A DNA stretch of 64,000 bases from Hawksworthiomyces lignivorus. Taxonomy: Eukaryota > Ascomycota > Sordariomycetes > Ophiostomatales > Ophiostomataceae. Below are positions 33,848 through 45,000 of this stretch, in pieces. Position numbers and translations under genes: made by a program. The stretch spans positions 1-64,000 of the forward strand of contig NTMA01000089.1 in NCBI GenBank assembly GCA_002917075.1, written 5' to 3'. The notes beneath the pieces were generated by a model. That model ran no database searches. It saw only the letters and a list, made by a program, of their open reading frames with translations, and was not told where the DNA came from. Positions within the stretch are counted from its first letter, which is position 1; each line of letters starts with the position of its first letter.

Positions 33848-34895
33848 TCACAGTTCATATTCATCATCATCCATGTCTGCCCAGTTTGTTGCACCTGCAT
33901 AGACTTTCATGTCTTGTGGGTATTTAATACAGCCTTCTGGGGTTGTGAGCATTAAAATAGGGCCAGTGTTTTTGTAGAATACATCTGGCTGATCGAGCAA
34001 GGACCAAGTACATTCTGGCAACCGGATACCGTTAGCTCGGTCGTAGACACGCCATGCTTCATCAGGATGATCCAGTTTGTCTTGCTCACGTTGAGCATAT
34101 TCCTCCAATGCTTCAATTATTGACTCGTCATGAGTAATGCTGACGGTCGCCTCTAGCTGAAAGTTGTATTCAGTATTAGAGTCAGAAGCTGGGACAGGCT
34201 TCGTAGGAGAGGAATTGGGGTTGGTCATTGAAGAAAGTCTGTCTGCGATGTTTCTAATGCTTTCTTCAATATCACTCATAATGTCAGTGAGGAGGACAAT
34301 GTCTGTCATAGCCTCAGTAGCAACGGAGGATGTGGCGGCAATGTTGCTGTTGCTTATTTCGCATGCCGGCACAATCATATTGCTGCTTTCTTTGGTGATC
34401 TGCACCACTGTAGCCACATCCGTAGCCATAATATGCTGCTCTTCATTACCATCTTCTTCGATGATAGATGATTTGGTGCATGATACATTAAGGGCAGGTG
34501 TTTGAGCTTTGTTTGGCAAACTCATATCCCAGATTCCATGCGACTCTTCACCATTCTCATTTATGATGTTAAGCTGTTGTTGATAGCAAAAGGGCGCGCA
34601 TGGAACTAGGGGAGAAATAGAGTCAGAGATTGCCGTTGCAAACATCTTGTCTGCAGAAAAAATGCTCTCTCTGGCGAAATTTATTTCGCCCATATCTTTT
34701 ACAGCATTTAGTCAGAAAGCGTATCAAGGGTATATCTACACTCTTTGTGGTGTATCAAGTAGGAAGGACAGAGGACAAGAAATAGAAAAAGAAATATACA
34801 CCTTCGGCAAGCGAGATATAAATACTACTATGGTCAGAGCCCACAGATTCAGAATCATCCCAAAGACTCTTATTATCTTGGCTACTATCTTCCAT
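33848..34895 (-). CDS. Orphan acidic protein, two exons, 313 residues
   Basis: The exons are complement 34802-34895 and 33848-34695. The first exon starts MEDSSQDNKSLWDDSES and ends GAA-G. The intron has donor GTGTATAT and acceptor GTAAAAG with a GACTAAAT branch, and phase 1 joins cleanly to DMGEINFARES. The body is rich in Ser, Ile, Asp and Glu, with a central helix-prone stretch (TDIMSDIEESIRNIADRL) and a conserved-looking C-terminus (CTWSLLDQPDVFY...GPILMLTTPEG). No domain is recognised. The next gene upstream on the same strand ends 175 bp away, so the two may be related or co-regulated. Confidence 0.6.
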
Positions 34896-35070
34896 ATTAA
34901 TGAAAGATTTGGTGTTGATTGGACTGGTTTATTGAATTAGCTCAAGATTGCATGCAGAGAATCTGAAGCCCCAATAATGCACTCGGAGACCAGAAGAAGA
35001 TAAAAATGTGTAACGACAACAACTCAGACAAGAGAACATACTTTTCAATGAACATCGATGAGTCCTCTTC

Positions 35071-35783
35071 CTAGAAGGTCTCATCAACTTCACAAAAACC
35101 AGATGATGGAATGGAGCATGGTATGTAGCCGACATTACGGCTGAAATCATGTTGCTCAATGTTGAACCTTTCAGTGTATTCGGAGATGTAAATCGCCTGG
35201 GTTTTCTTTTCAGCTTCGAAGAAGAAGGCTTCTTCGAAGTTTCTTAGACGCTCGTTGACTTCTCAGAGTGTCATTAGCATGTAAATATTATACTTCTTAT
35301 TGAAATGAGATTAAATTTTCAATCTTTCTCCTACTTACAGCAAATATTAAGGGCTTTGAGATTAAAGTCACCGAAATCAAGTGCAATATCGATGAATGGT
35401 GCACTCTTAGCAATGCACTGACAGAAATCGGTATGGGAATGAGAACCGTTGTCCGATACACCATAAGAGCCATGATCAGAGAGTTCTCGCAGGGCGGCAG
35501 AAAATGTGCTATCGTCAACAAAAGTCGTGCTATCATTTGCCTTTGGTCCCTTAACGGCAATGGAGGCGGGAAATTTGATGAAGTAAGAGACAGCCAAAGC
35601 AATGAGGTCAACAACAGTTGACCTCTTACCAGATTCCATCTGCAAGAAGGCAGCAATGGAGGCTAGCTTCTTTGCTATGAACGAGGTAACATCAAGAACG
35701 ATGAACACTGTGAAAAGAGGAACAAAGACCGAAACATAGGCCAGAGCCGCCACAATGTACAGAGTATTAATAGATAACATCAT
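35071..35783 (-). CDS. Orphan membrane-anchored protein, two exons, 210 residues
   Basis: The exons are complement 35339-35783 and 35071-35258. The donor TGCT-GTAAGTAGG is near consensus. The acceptor AAG follows a GCTAATGAC branch, and phase 1 on both sides gives FNERLRNFEEAFFF after the junction. The N-terminus has a signal-anchor or two helices (NTLYIVAALAYVSVFVPLF and onward). A Ser/Asp-rich part follows, then a Cys pair (DFCQC) and another in exon 2 (IPCS and FCEVDETF). No family is recognised. A perfect 11-bp hairpin (35214-35239) lies within the second exon. Expression would confirm the splice. Confidence 0.55.
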
Positions 35784-37173
35784 TGCAATGTTTGATGTCT
35801 TGAGATGTGAATTGATGTAAATACGATGATCTCTGAAGGCTGGTTTGATAGGAAATTGTCAAAAAAGAAGCAGCGAGTAAGTTTAGAGGAAACTTAGAGG
35901 GGAGAATTTATACTTGGAACATTTGTGAATCACCGGTCAAAACAAAGACATCAACTTTAAGAGAAGGTGCGAAGGACATATGTGTAACAATTTCCTAATG
36001 AGGAAGTCACAGATCAAATTGATAGGAAACTACAGGCTAGTCTGACAAATGCGTAATGCAACTTGGCGTTGCCCCGGCGGTGGTATGATTGTATGGGCGA
36101 GAACTGCTGCTTGGACGAGTTTCCATGTAAAACTACAAACAAACATAAGTATGTCACAGAAACATAATTTTAGTAACTTTTAAACAGCTCGTGATGCCTT
36201 GATCGAAGCTCCCCACGAGTTAAGTTATACGCAGTGCCAGCCCTGAATATCACATTAATATGTCAACACTGTAGAGGATATGCAGAAGCGTATGGAGTAT
36301 GTGTGAATTGGTGGATTGTGTGAGTAGCAATTCCGTTAAAATAGTATGAATCTCATAGATACGAAGATCTGCGTTGGTTCAAGTTGGCTCAGCCAATCTC
36401 GACTCAAAGCTGGCCGGCATTTTGCCTTCTTTAAAAAAGGTAATCTACATCTGGCTCATTTTCTGTAGTGTTTTCCCTAGTAAACTTTGCTGGCTTTACA
36501 GTAGGCAATTCGCTTTGCTCCTCTTGAAATCACACCGGCGAAAAGACTCACATCCACCTACGTCCACAATGCGAGCAGTCAAGGAAAAATTCAATCACCG
36601 ATGCTGCCCAGAGAACAGACTACGTAATAATTTCAGATTGAAGACTAAGCAAATATGTGCAAATGCTACACTCTCATTTTTGCAACGAAGACTGCCATTT
36701 TCGTGATAGAGTGAAAGGCAGTCGTGGATCTGATTGATAGATGCAACGAAGGCTTTGCTTCCTCCCTACATTTTGTGCGGCTGAACATCTACTCTTGACC
36801 GTAATAAGAACCAGCTCAGCAGGTTTTTGGCATCCATTTGGCACATTTAGTGGGCTGACTCATGTAGTTATACTAGCACTGTTGTGCCAAAAAGGAGTGT
36901 CGTAGCGGTTGAAATTTTGAATTTCAGTCTGAAAGAAGCAACTAAGCTCCAGTCAATGATTGGCTCAAGTAGGCCCCACTTTGGCAAAATTTCAGTAGGT
37001 AGCCGACGTCCCTTGATTGACGGCCATCAGTTCTTTCGATAATTACATGAGGTTCGGTTATTATTGTTTCTTTATACATTGGTCTCTTTTCGTCGCAGAA
37101 ATAAAAGAAGATCTAATTTTTCTATTTGAAGCTTATTTTTCGTTTCGAACACAATCTTCAATCTCACGCCACA
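35784..37173. other. Intergenic, upstream region of ADE8
   Basis: No gene is supported. The right half holds a TGACTCA element at 36856-36862 and an inverted CCAAT box (ATTGG) near 36959, both upstream of the ADE8 start at 37174. Confidence 0.5.
36856..36862 (+). promoter_or_regulatory. TGACTCA (CPC1/Gcn4-type) site upstream of ADE8
   Basis: A perfect palindromic TGACTCA lies 312 bp before the ADE8 start. In yeast, purine-synthesis genes are activated by Bas1/Gcn4 through TGACTC sites. CPC1/CpcA binds the same core in filamentous fungi. Confidence 0.4.
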
Positions 37174-37946
37174 ATGCCTGATAACAAATGCCGGATTCTG
37201 GTCATGGCCAGTGGAAACGGCTCCAACTTTCAGGCGCTGGTTGATGCAATTGCTGCAGGGCGCATCACAAATGCCAGGATAACACGGCTGATTGTGAACC
37301 GATCCAAGGCGTTTGCTACCCAGCGGGCCGACAAGGCTGGCATCCCCTGGGAGTACTTCAACATGGTGACCCACGGCTTCCTTGCCAAGGGCGAGTCCGA
37401 CGCAGCATTGCAGCAGACAGGGAGAGAAAAGTATGACGCAGCGCTGGCCCGCAAGATTTTGGATGAGGATGAAGCGTCAAGACCAAATCTTATTGTGCTG
37501 GCTGGCTGGATGCACGTGTTCACCAAGGCATTTTTGGATCCGCTTGACGCTGCCGGAATCAAGATCATCAATTTACATCCTGCCTTACCAGGTACGTCCC
37601 TCTACTGCATTCTTTCGTCTAATATATCTCGTGGTAATGCTTATGAGATGCTAATTTTTCAGGAAAATATGACGGTGCCAACGCCATTGAGAGGGCGTTT
37701 GATGACTTCCAGGCCGGCAAACTGGAGAACAACACGACCGGCATCATGGTCCACTTTGTGATTGATGTAGTGGACCGTGGCGCACCTATCATGACGAAAG
37801 AAATCCAATGCCAAGCAGGTGAAGATCTGCACCAACTGGAGGAGCGCATACATGCAGAAGAGCATGCGTTGATTGTGGCTGCTACACAACAAGTTGTCCA
37901 AGAGGTGCTGACGGCCAAGAAAGCAGCCGGTAGCACATCATTATGA
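37174..37946 (+). CDS. ADE8: Phosphoribosylglycinamide formyltransferase (GAR transformylase)
   Basis: The exons are 37174-37591 and 37663-37946, giving 233 residues. The enzyme moves a formyl group from 10-formyl-tetrahydrofolate to GAR, the third step of de novo purine synthesis, in the cytosol. The phosphate-binding loop SGNGSNFQAL is at 13-22. The catalytic Asn and His are in INLHPALPG, which the intron splits after the last Gly codon's first base. The catalytic Asp is in HFVIDVVDRGAPI. The length is typical for monofunctional fungal Ade8. The ATG at 37174 is preferred to the upstream in-frame one because it begins MPDNKCRILVMASGNG, as in relatives. Confidence 0.95.
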
Positions 37947-39726
37947 TTTGAAAAGCAACGAAAAGCCGTCAAAATAAGATTCCCTGAATGTGTCTCTGCC
38001 GTGTCCAAAAAAAGTTATCTGTCGAAGTATGACATTAAACGAAACATAGAATGAGATGTTGTGAATTTCATATCTTACCTAAGCCTAGATGTCTTAGGTG
38101 CTGTCACGACTGAATACAATTTCGCCGTGATGATCCAGTTCCGGTCCTCTTGAACGTGCCAGGAATTTTCTCATTTAGCTGTATCAGAAGAAAGTACTCA
38201 TCTGTCAACATTAGCACGTCCACACAGAACTTCCCACTCTGGTCTTCCGTTGGTGGGATGTCCAACCTGGTAAATGGAACGCACGTCTACCTCGAAACCC
38301 CGCTCGCCCAGTCGTACGTGCTGATACTGACATTGTCAGAGGAGTTGAAATCAGCATTAGCTCCAGTTGAAACCTGCGCTAATTCCGGCATATGCTCTTT
38401 TGCGGCGATGGAATTCGCGAACTATGAGATGGACAGCAACTAGGATGAACAATATCCAGCCAACAAGTTCGTACATGACCAGCCCAGGGACGCAACAGTG
38501 CAGGAGCACTACTAGATTGCTCTTCGTAGAGTACGAAGTGAAATGCACCATGACCCTCTTCTTCGTCCTCCTAGTCCGGGAATACATCGTGGCGCACAGG
38601 GAGCCAGAGGGTAAATGCATGCAGACGGCCTCCAAAGACTCGCCCAAATCTGTTGCAGGGTTCCTAGTCGACGTACACTTGTAGCATCCAAGTCCTGGCG
38701 TCGCAAGCGGTTCTACTGGGAGATGGTTGGGTAAGAAGGACCTCCGCGTCGATGAAGTCTTCTGCTAGCCGTAAATGTGGGATGCTGTCGAAGCAGCAGA
38801 CGGTCCAACGCAGTCCCTATAGGAGCCTCGACTTTCACCACCCTGTGACATATTGTTCTTCAGGCAGAAGTGTACCGAAAAGGACTGCGATGTCTAACAA
38901 TGCGAGAAGTTTGTCAGAGGCATTTGTAAGTCTCTTCTCCAAGTAGAGCCGCACACTTCTTCCTAATAGATGGGAACTTGCTATACTAATTCTGGTATTG
39001 ATTCGTCTTGTCGACATGGATTTTGATCGGCGTATCATGCGCCTGAGCTTCCTAGCTTGGCCGGATCAATAACTTCACCTCACCACCATAATCTGCCAGC
39101 TTATGCAACCACCCTGAGGCAGTATGGCTTAGGCGTTCCCATACCAACCCGTACGTTGTGAAATGCAAAGATCTTGGCAACAGACAAGTTATGCGATACT
39201 AGATCTTTTGGTATTAGAACCCAAGGCCGTGATTTCGACGAAGGCAGCTGGCCCTACCGAAGCCAGAATAAAATAAAATAAAATGTATCGTTAATCTAAT
39301 TAAAAGATATACCCCTTCTGATGATAGTTACGCCATAGCAACTGTAGCAATTATGCTGGCAGGCCTGAGGACCCGATAGTGGCTGTGAATGCCATATCTT
39401 ATTGTACATTCGGTCTTCTGGTAGGCGATGAAAGAATGGTTACCCGCATGATGAGGCTCTACCTTAGACATTATGTCCGAGACATGCAGATGAAAAGGTG
39501 CAGTTCGGCTCACAGCGGGATCTGCATGGGGTGCGCTATCCGTAAGTTGACTTTGAAAGGTACATCTGCATAAAATACTCCATATCTACTTAATAAACCG
39601 CCATTATGAATTTAAGCATCATGAATCGGACGAGCGATTTTGCTTGATGTCTGCCTACTGCAAGAAATCAAGCCCCATGATGTTCCCTTTATGAATCCAA
39701 GCTTCAGCGTCTGGGGATAACAAGTA
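37947..39726. other. Intergenic; possible decayed minus-strand gene at about 38100-38650
   Basis: On the minus strand an interrupted frame reads DNVSISTYDWASGVSR, then a TAG, then PFTRLDIPPTEDQSGKF and VLMLTDEYFLLIQLNEK, ending near 38120. A hydrophobic frame (LVMYELVGWILFILVAVHL) lies just upstream in the minus-strand sense. They cannot be joined without breaks and match no family I know. The rest of the stretch holds nothing recognisable. Confidence 0.3.
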
Positions 39727-39816
39727 CTCCGAGTGGTCTAGTTGGTTTATGGCATCGCACTGTAATTGCTCCACAATAATATGCGAGAGTCGGGCGTTCG
39801 ATTCGCCCCTTGGAGA
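39727..39816 (+). tRNA. tRNA-Tyr (GTA) with a 15-nt intron
   Basis: The acceptor arms CTCCGAG (39727-39733) and CTTGGAG (39809-39815) pair over seven positions. The discriminator A is at 39816. The first pair is C1-G72, the identity pair of eukaryotic tRNA-Tyr. The anticodon stem TCGCA/TGCGA encloses the loop CTGTAA...A with anticodon GTA at 39762-39764. The intron is 39766-39780, directly after position 37 as in other nuclear tRNA introns. The T arm GGGCG-TTCGATT-CGCCC forms box B. CCA is not encoded. A Pol III terminator (TTTTT, 39825-39829) follows. Confidence 0.92.
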
Positions 39817-39824
39817 TCATTAAA

Positions 39825-39829
39825 TTTTT
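39825..39829 (+). terminator. RNA polymerase III terminator
   Basis: A run of five T, nine bases after the tRNA-Tyr gene. A second T run lies a few bases further on. Confidence 0.7.
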
Positions 39830-40270
39830 GCCTTTTTCTCTTCATTTGCGCATAGAAGTATTGGATCTAATATGAGCCATGCCAAAATTGTTTTGGGTTT
39901 TTTTTTTTGCCCCTGGAGCATATCATCAATTTGTCACTCTTCTGTCTCGGAGAGTTTCCGTAGACCCCTGTGCTGCCTTGTATCTCAGCCTCCGGGAGCT
40001 GCCAGGTGACACGGACCCCGTCAACAACACGAACTACGACAGCGGATTTCTTGGCACCCCGCAACCAAACCCGACGCGTTCTCATTCAGTGCATTGCCAT
40101 ATAAGCTTCGAGCAAAATCTATTCGTATGTCGTGTATCAAAATTCATATACTGTCTAGCGCCTGTACTTGATCTTATCATTGTCGTGCTGCCTTTGTGGT
40201 TTCCATTGCAAAGTTTGCTTTTTTTTTTTTTTTTTTTACCCCTCTCGGCTCAACAGTCTGCGCTGTTATC
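39830..40270. other. Promoter region with a T19 run
   Basis: This region lies between the tRNA and the Rossmann-protein gene. It holds a T10 run near 39898 and a T19 run at 40219-40237, which ends 33 bp before the next start codon. No gene is seen. Confidence 0.4.
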
Positions 40271-41031
40271 ATGAAGGTCATCGTGACTGGAGCGACGGGC
40301 CTTGTCGGCGGTCAGCTAGTGCTTGAATGCATTAAAAACCCACGCATCACGCATGCGTATGTCCTGACACGCCGGCCATTTTCAGAAGAGGCGGAAAAGA
40401 GCAGCAAAATCACGACAATTCTGCACGATGACTTTGGGAGCTACCCACCGGAGCTGATGTCTAAGCTTGAGGGTGCTGAAGGGTGCCTATGGTAAGCCGG
40501 TTTGCAGCCTGGCCTTTCATTTTCTTCTTCTTCTTCTTTCTGACGGTGTACAGGGCCATCGGCGGCAAAGTAGACCAGTTCCCGGACGTAGCCACGGCCA
40601 AGAAGGTGCAGGTGGACTACCTCATGACGGGGGCCGCGGCGTTTGTCGAGCACCTAGCCAAGCCCGGCGGCCCACCATTCCGGTTCGTCTTCTGCAGCGG
40701 CGACATGGCCGTCTGGGACCAAGAGGTGCCGCTGTACTTTATGAAAGACACTCGACGGCTCAAAGGCTTGGCAGAGAAGGGCTTGTGCGATCTGGCGGAT
40801 AGCCACAAGGACCGGCTGCAGGTGTGGTGTGCGCGGCCTAGCTACATCAGCGAGCCAGAGGCCAGCCTGGCCATGCGCGTAGTCCGCACGCTGAGCAAGG
40901 GCATCGCGTCCAACCAGCTAGCCGCAGTCATGGCCAAGATCTTGCTGGATGGCTGCGAGAAGCGCATCGTTGACAAGGAGCAGCTTGCTGCCATTGAGCA
41001 GTCGCTCGCGGAAAACACTGTGAAGGGGTGA
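40271..41031 (+). CDS. Atypical short-chain dehydrogenase / nucleoside-diphosphate-sugar epimerase-like protein
   Basis: The exons are 40271-40491 and 40554-41031, giving 232 residues. The N-terminal Rossmann motif TGATGLVGG is at residues 6-14. RRP after strand two suggests NADP preference. The middle part contains FVFCSGDMAVWDQEV followed by TRRLKGLAEKGLCDLAD, a pattern common to a fungal group of NAD(P)-binding proteins related to HTATIP2/YwnB. No canonical YxxxK dyad is evident, so dehydrogenase activity is doubtful. The intron donor GGTAAGCC and a pyrimidine-rich acceptor (TGTACAG) are clear. No neighbour suggests a pathway. Confidence 0.85.
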
Positions 41032-41490
41032 TTTGGATGCCGAATGAAGATGTTTCCCTTTGATTCCTTCTATTTTCTATTGTCTTTTTATACCACCGAG
41101 TCTTCGGTTCTTATCATCATTTTGAAAGTCGATTAACATTAAATTAGCACAGCACTTTACAAAAAATCCCTCGTCATAGTATTGTTCATTGGAGAACTGC
41201 GTTTTGAGTAAATCCACGGGTCCAGAACATTCCGTTCGATATTGCGGATTTATCCGCTTCAATCATCGCATCGTAGCCTTTCCCTCTTGCTATAACACTT
41301 TCAAAGATTGAATTAAGATTTAGTTATTGCGGTCCTACAAAACTTAACAGACATTCGCCGGAAGGAGTAATTCAATTAGCCATGTCTAAAAGCCAGAATG
41401 TAGCTAAAAGAGCCTCACTTTTTCTTCCCGCTTTTGTTTCGTTGACCAAGCTCCTTCCTGGAGGGCAGCAGAGTTCACACATCACCGCTA
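41032..41490. other. Intergenic, no supported gene
   Basis: This gap between the Rossmann-protein gene and the secreted-protein gene shows no coding evidence. Confidence 0.4.
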
Positions 41491-42095
41491 ATGAAGTGGT
41501 ATTTTGCACAACTACTCTGGGCTGGGTGGACGGCGAGCGGGTAAGTCTGTCTGCATTTCACTTCCGTCTTCGTATCCATTCAGGGATGTGCGGTTCTGCA
41601 AGACGCTAACTACCACTACTCTCCTACAGAGTTGTTGCGCCGCATCCGCCTATCCCGGGGTGCCCGCCCTGTTTCACCTCGACAGAATGGATCCCTGCGC
41701 CCTGCGGCGATCTGCACTGCACTGGCCCATCGACCCCAGCCGTCGACTGCACCGTCACGCTGGATATGTGGCCGAGGACGACTACTATCGTGCTCGACAC
41801 GACCGTCTGCAGCGTCATCCCTACTGTCACGCGGTCCGTACCGTGCCCGACAGCGCCGCCGTGCAACGAGTCCGACTGTGCCGTTGTGACGATCGGCAAT
41901 CCGGACGACATCGCCGCTGGCAACTCGATCCTCGATGTCACGCGGTACATTAGCATCTGCACGCCAACAGTGACGCCGTGGGTGCAGACGTTGCCGCCAG
42001 GCTACACGCCGCCTCCGCCGTCGTCACCACCTCTCCCAACAGCCGCGTCTCCTCCTGATCCGTCGGCACCTCTACCAGCGCCAACTTCTGCTTGA
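41491..42095 (+). CDS. Small secreted cysteine-rich protein with a proline-rich tail
   Basis: The exons are 41491-41540 and 41630-42095, giving 171 residues. The donor GTAAGT and branch CGCTAAC are near consensus, and phase 2 joins cleanly. The first exon encodes a hydrophobic start (MKWYFAQLLWAGWTASG) that fits a signal peptide. The mature part has ten cysteines, several in PC, CPPC and PPC motifs, and many Thr/Val (TTTIVLDTTVC). The last 35 residues are Pro/Ser/Ala-rich. No family is recognised. Such proteins in fungi are cell-wall proteins or candidate effectors. The first exon is only 50 nt, so single-frame scans see only the C-terminal part. Confidence 0.72.
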
Positions 42096-45000
42096 TGGTT
42101 CATGGGCTTCGCAAGACCCCAGTTGGAAGAGCCGGGTTCCGTTTCACGTCAGAATGATTTAAGATAAATGATAATAGGGGGTCAACGACTGGGGCTTTGT
42201 CAACAAAATTCACGACTTTTGGAATCTCTAGGTAAAAACTGTATTAACAAATGGGGGTGAAAATTTTGATTAACTACAGACAGGATTTAAGAGTTACGAT
42301 ATATCCATATGATTTTACTGTCGTGTGATTTTCCTAGCCAAAGAATAAAATATAATAGATGGTTGCCATAAGATAATCACTCTCTACCTATTTCTAGAGG
42401 GGTTGTGCAGCGGCGCGTACAACAACATTGTTGCTGTATCCAGGACGCATGACTCTGTATAGGTGAAATAATTACACATTAGTGAAATCGGTGTCTCCAT
42501 TCTTTTTGATGCATCTCTTAGTTGACGATAAGACTCATACTAATATCACTCAAAAATTCCAATTAGTATATCCAAACTTTGTATGTGAAAGTTATCATAA
42601 GGGGCTGTTGATGAATCCTGGTCTGACTTGAGTTAATTAAACATGTTCTTTGTAGCCGTTGAACATAGGTAATGGGCTTTAAACCAGACACATATCGTTG
42701 ATACCACAAGGCATGAGCATATTCATTTACAAGAGTAACTAGAAGGGAGGATTTGGAATATGAAGGCAACATGAAGAGATTTTGACTGTCAGGAGAAGCA
42801 AAGAACGGCATATGCTTTTTTTTTTTCATGGAATTTGCACGAGTTTACAACTCAAAAATAGATGTTATGGGCTACACAGTCACCAAAAGCAAGTGTGGAC
42901 GGAGGACGGCCACTACTCTCCGCAATGATAGTAGTCAACAAAGATATGTAGACGCCCCATACCTGGTTGTATATCCACAGTAAGACGTTCGAAGAGAGGG
43001 GCCGTTGTGATTCTAGCTTCGTCAAACATTCCATATACCATACGCAGGCGTGGGGAAGAAGCTGCAAATTCTATGCTCCCTTATGAACGTGTCTGGAAAA
43101 GAGACGAGAAGTTTACTCGACTTACACGTTTCTGGTCCTAATGGATATCGACTAATGCAACTTCCGGTGCTCTGGACAGTACTCAGTCCACAGCAGCTGC
43201 AGTGCCAACTCAATTAACAACCTTAGCTCTTCTGACGGGGCCAATCTCATTTTGCCAGATTTTTCAACGACCGCATTGCCATCCTCAGCTCACCTATCGT
43301 GGCACTTTGAGGACGCGAGGCATAATTTTGATCGCGTAAATGTCGTACTAATCCAGGTAATATGACTAGCCTGAGGTCGTGTCCTTTCTTGACACAGTTG
43401 CACCTCGTGAACTAGTCGACGCAGACCGGTTGGTGACTTACAGCTAGTCTCGTGGTCGCCACGGTGTCTACTTGCATGTGTTATGAAGTGGAATAATGAG
43501 CTGGCGTGAGAAAATGTTATGGATTTTCTGAAGCCGATATCGTCGATGTGGACGTTTTTTTTTTCCACTTCTTGACCGGAACATGAATAGGCTGTGATAT
43601 CTGAGCTAAAAGCAGCACAATGAGCTACTATGCAGATGCACACAAAAATATACGCTAAAGAGGGCAAGACGACGCAGTCAAGAGAACGCACGATTAACTA
43701 TGGAAGTCTACAAGTACCAGAAAGAATAGTCGCATTCTAAGACGATACAAATTTCATGGTGAAGATGCCATTAGCGTGTGTACTTCTCCCGCTGGACATA
43801 GTGGCCGGGCAACTTACGGGTTTGAACTGCTATTTATCATCTCACGAGCAGGGCATCTATTTAATAGCATATTGCATTAGAGACGCCTAACATACATAAT
43901 TTAAGTAATTGCTAACAGACATCTGAGGGCCTTTGTTGGAGGCTGATGGGAATTAAAGTTCCTTTGTCACAGCGACGATCTGCGAAAATTGGCTCTGCCA
44001 AAGCAGTCACCAGGAGAGTGGTGTATGCATATTCGGTCAAATATAGAAGACTTAACAGTTTGCATTAAGAATGTCGAATTGTGAATTTAGATTGGCCTGA
44101 AAGGCAGTCATGGGAGCGCTAAAGTTGCCTGCCACCGGCAACGTAAAACGCTGCCTTGGGGATATTTGAAATTTGAGGGCCGTCGTCAAATCGGCATCGG
44201 TTAAGACTCGTTTGCTTCGCACGAATAGGCAATGTTCTATCGGCTTCAATCATGCATCTTTGCTATATTTCATTCGACATAGCGGCGGTGAGACCAAATA
44301 TAAGAGGCTTGTTGTGTTCAAAAGCTATGCCCACGTCGCCGATGCGTGTATGTTCAAGCGAAATTTTTGATGGAGATCGGTCGTCTACACGGGGGTCAGT
44401 GAGGAAGAAATGGTCGGGTGACCCAAAAAGGCAATTTGCAGAAGCACGAAATTGACGGCGGGAGAAAGAGTGGAGGAAGTAAAAGATGGGGTACGAAGCA
44501 GAAGCAAAAGACGATGCGTATCACCAAAAGCAATTCCCCCACGTTAGTGATATCTTTCCTATTCACGTGAGGAATAGCATCTGCAGGATGGATAGCACGT
44601 CTTAATTAAACAGCAAAAGCAAGCAGATACCGAAAGAGTGCTGTGTGGAAATTGGCGGTCGGGAAGGGAAGGATCGACAGGAAAATCCAATGGGTACCGG
44701 TCAGTGGATGATGAGAGCTCTTTCCGCACGGGTGGAGTGGCCGCACGGCACGAGACCCAGGGACAGGACCCTAATCAAAGAAGCACTTTCGAAGGTCGCT
44801 GAGGCTAGTGTCACAAGCAATCTGTAACAAGACGCATCGGGAAGGAGAACGAAAAAGAATTTATGTCGTTTGTGTTCCTGCTGTTTGCAAGACGTGTAGA
44901 AAAAGTCGAATGTTTGTCAAGTCGGTGGGGGTCAGAAGGACAGCAGTCGCTGGCGGAGGCACAGGTACTACGGAGCAGTTTGCTTCCATTCTGGGTTGGA

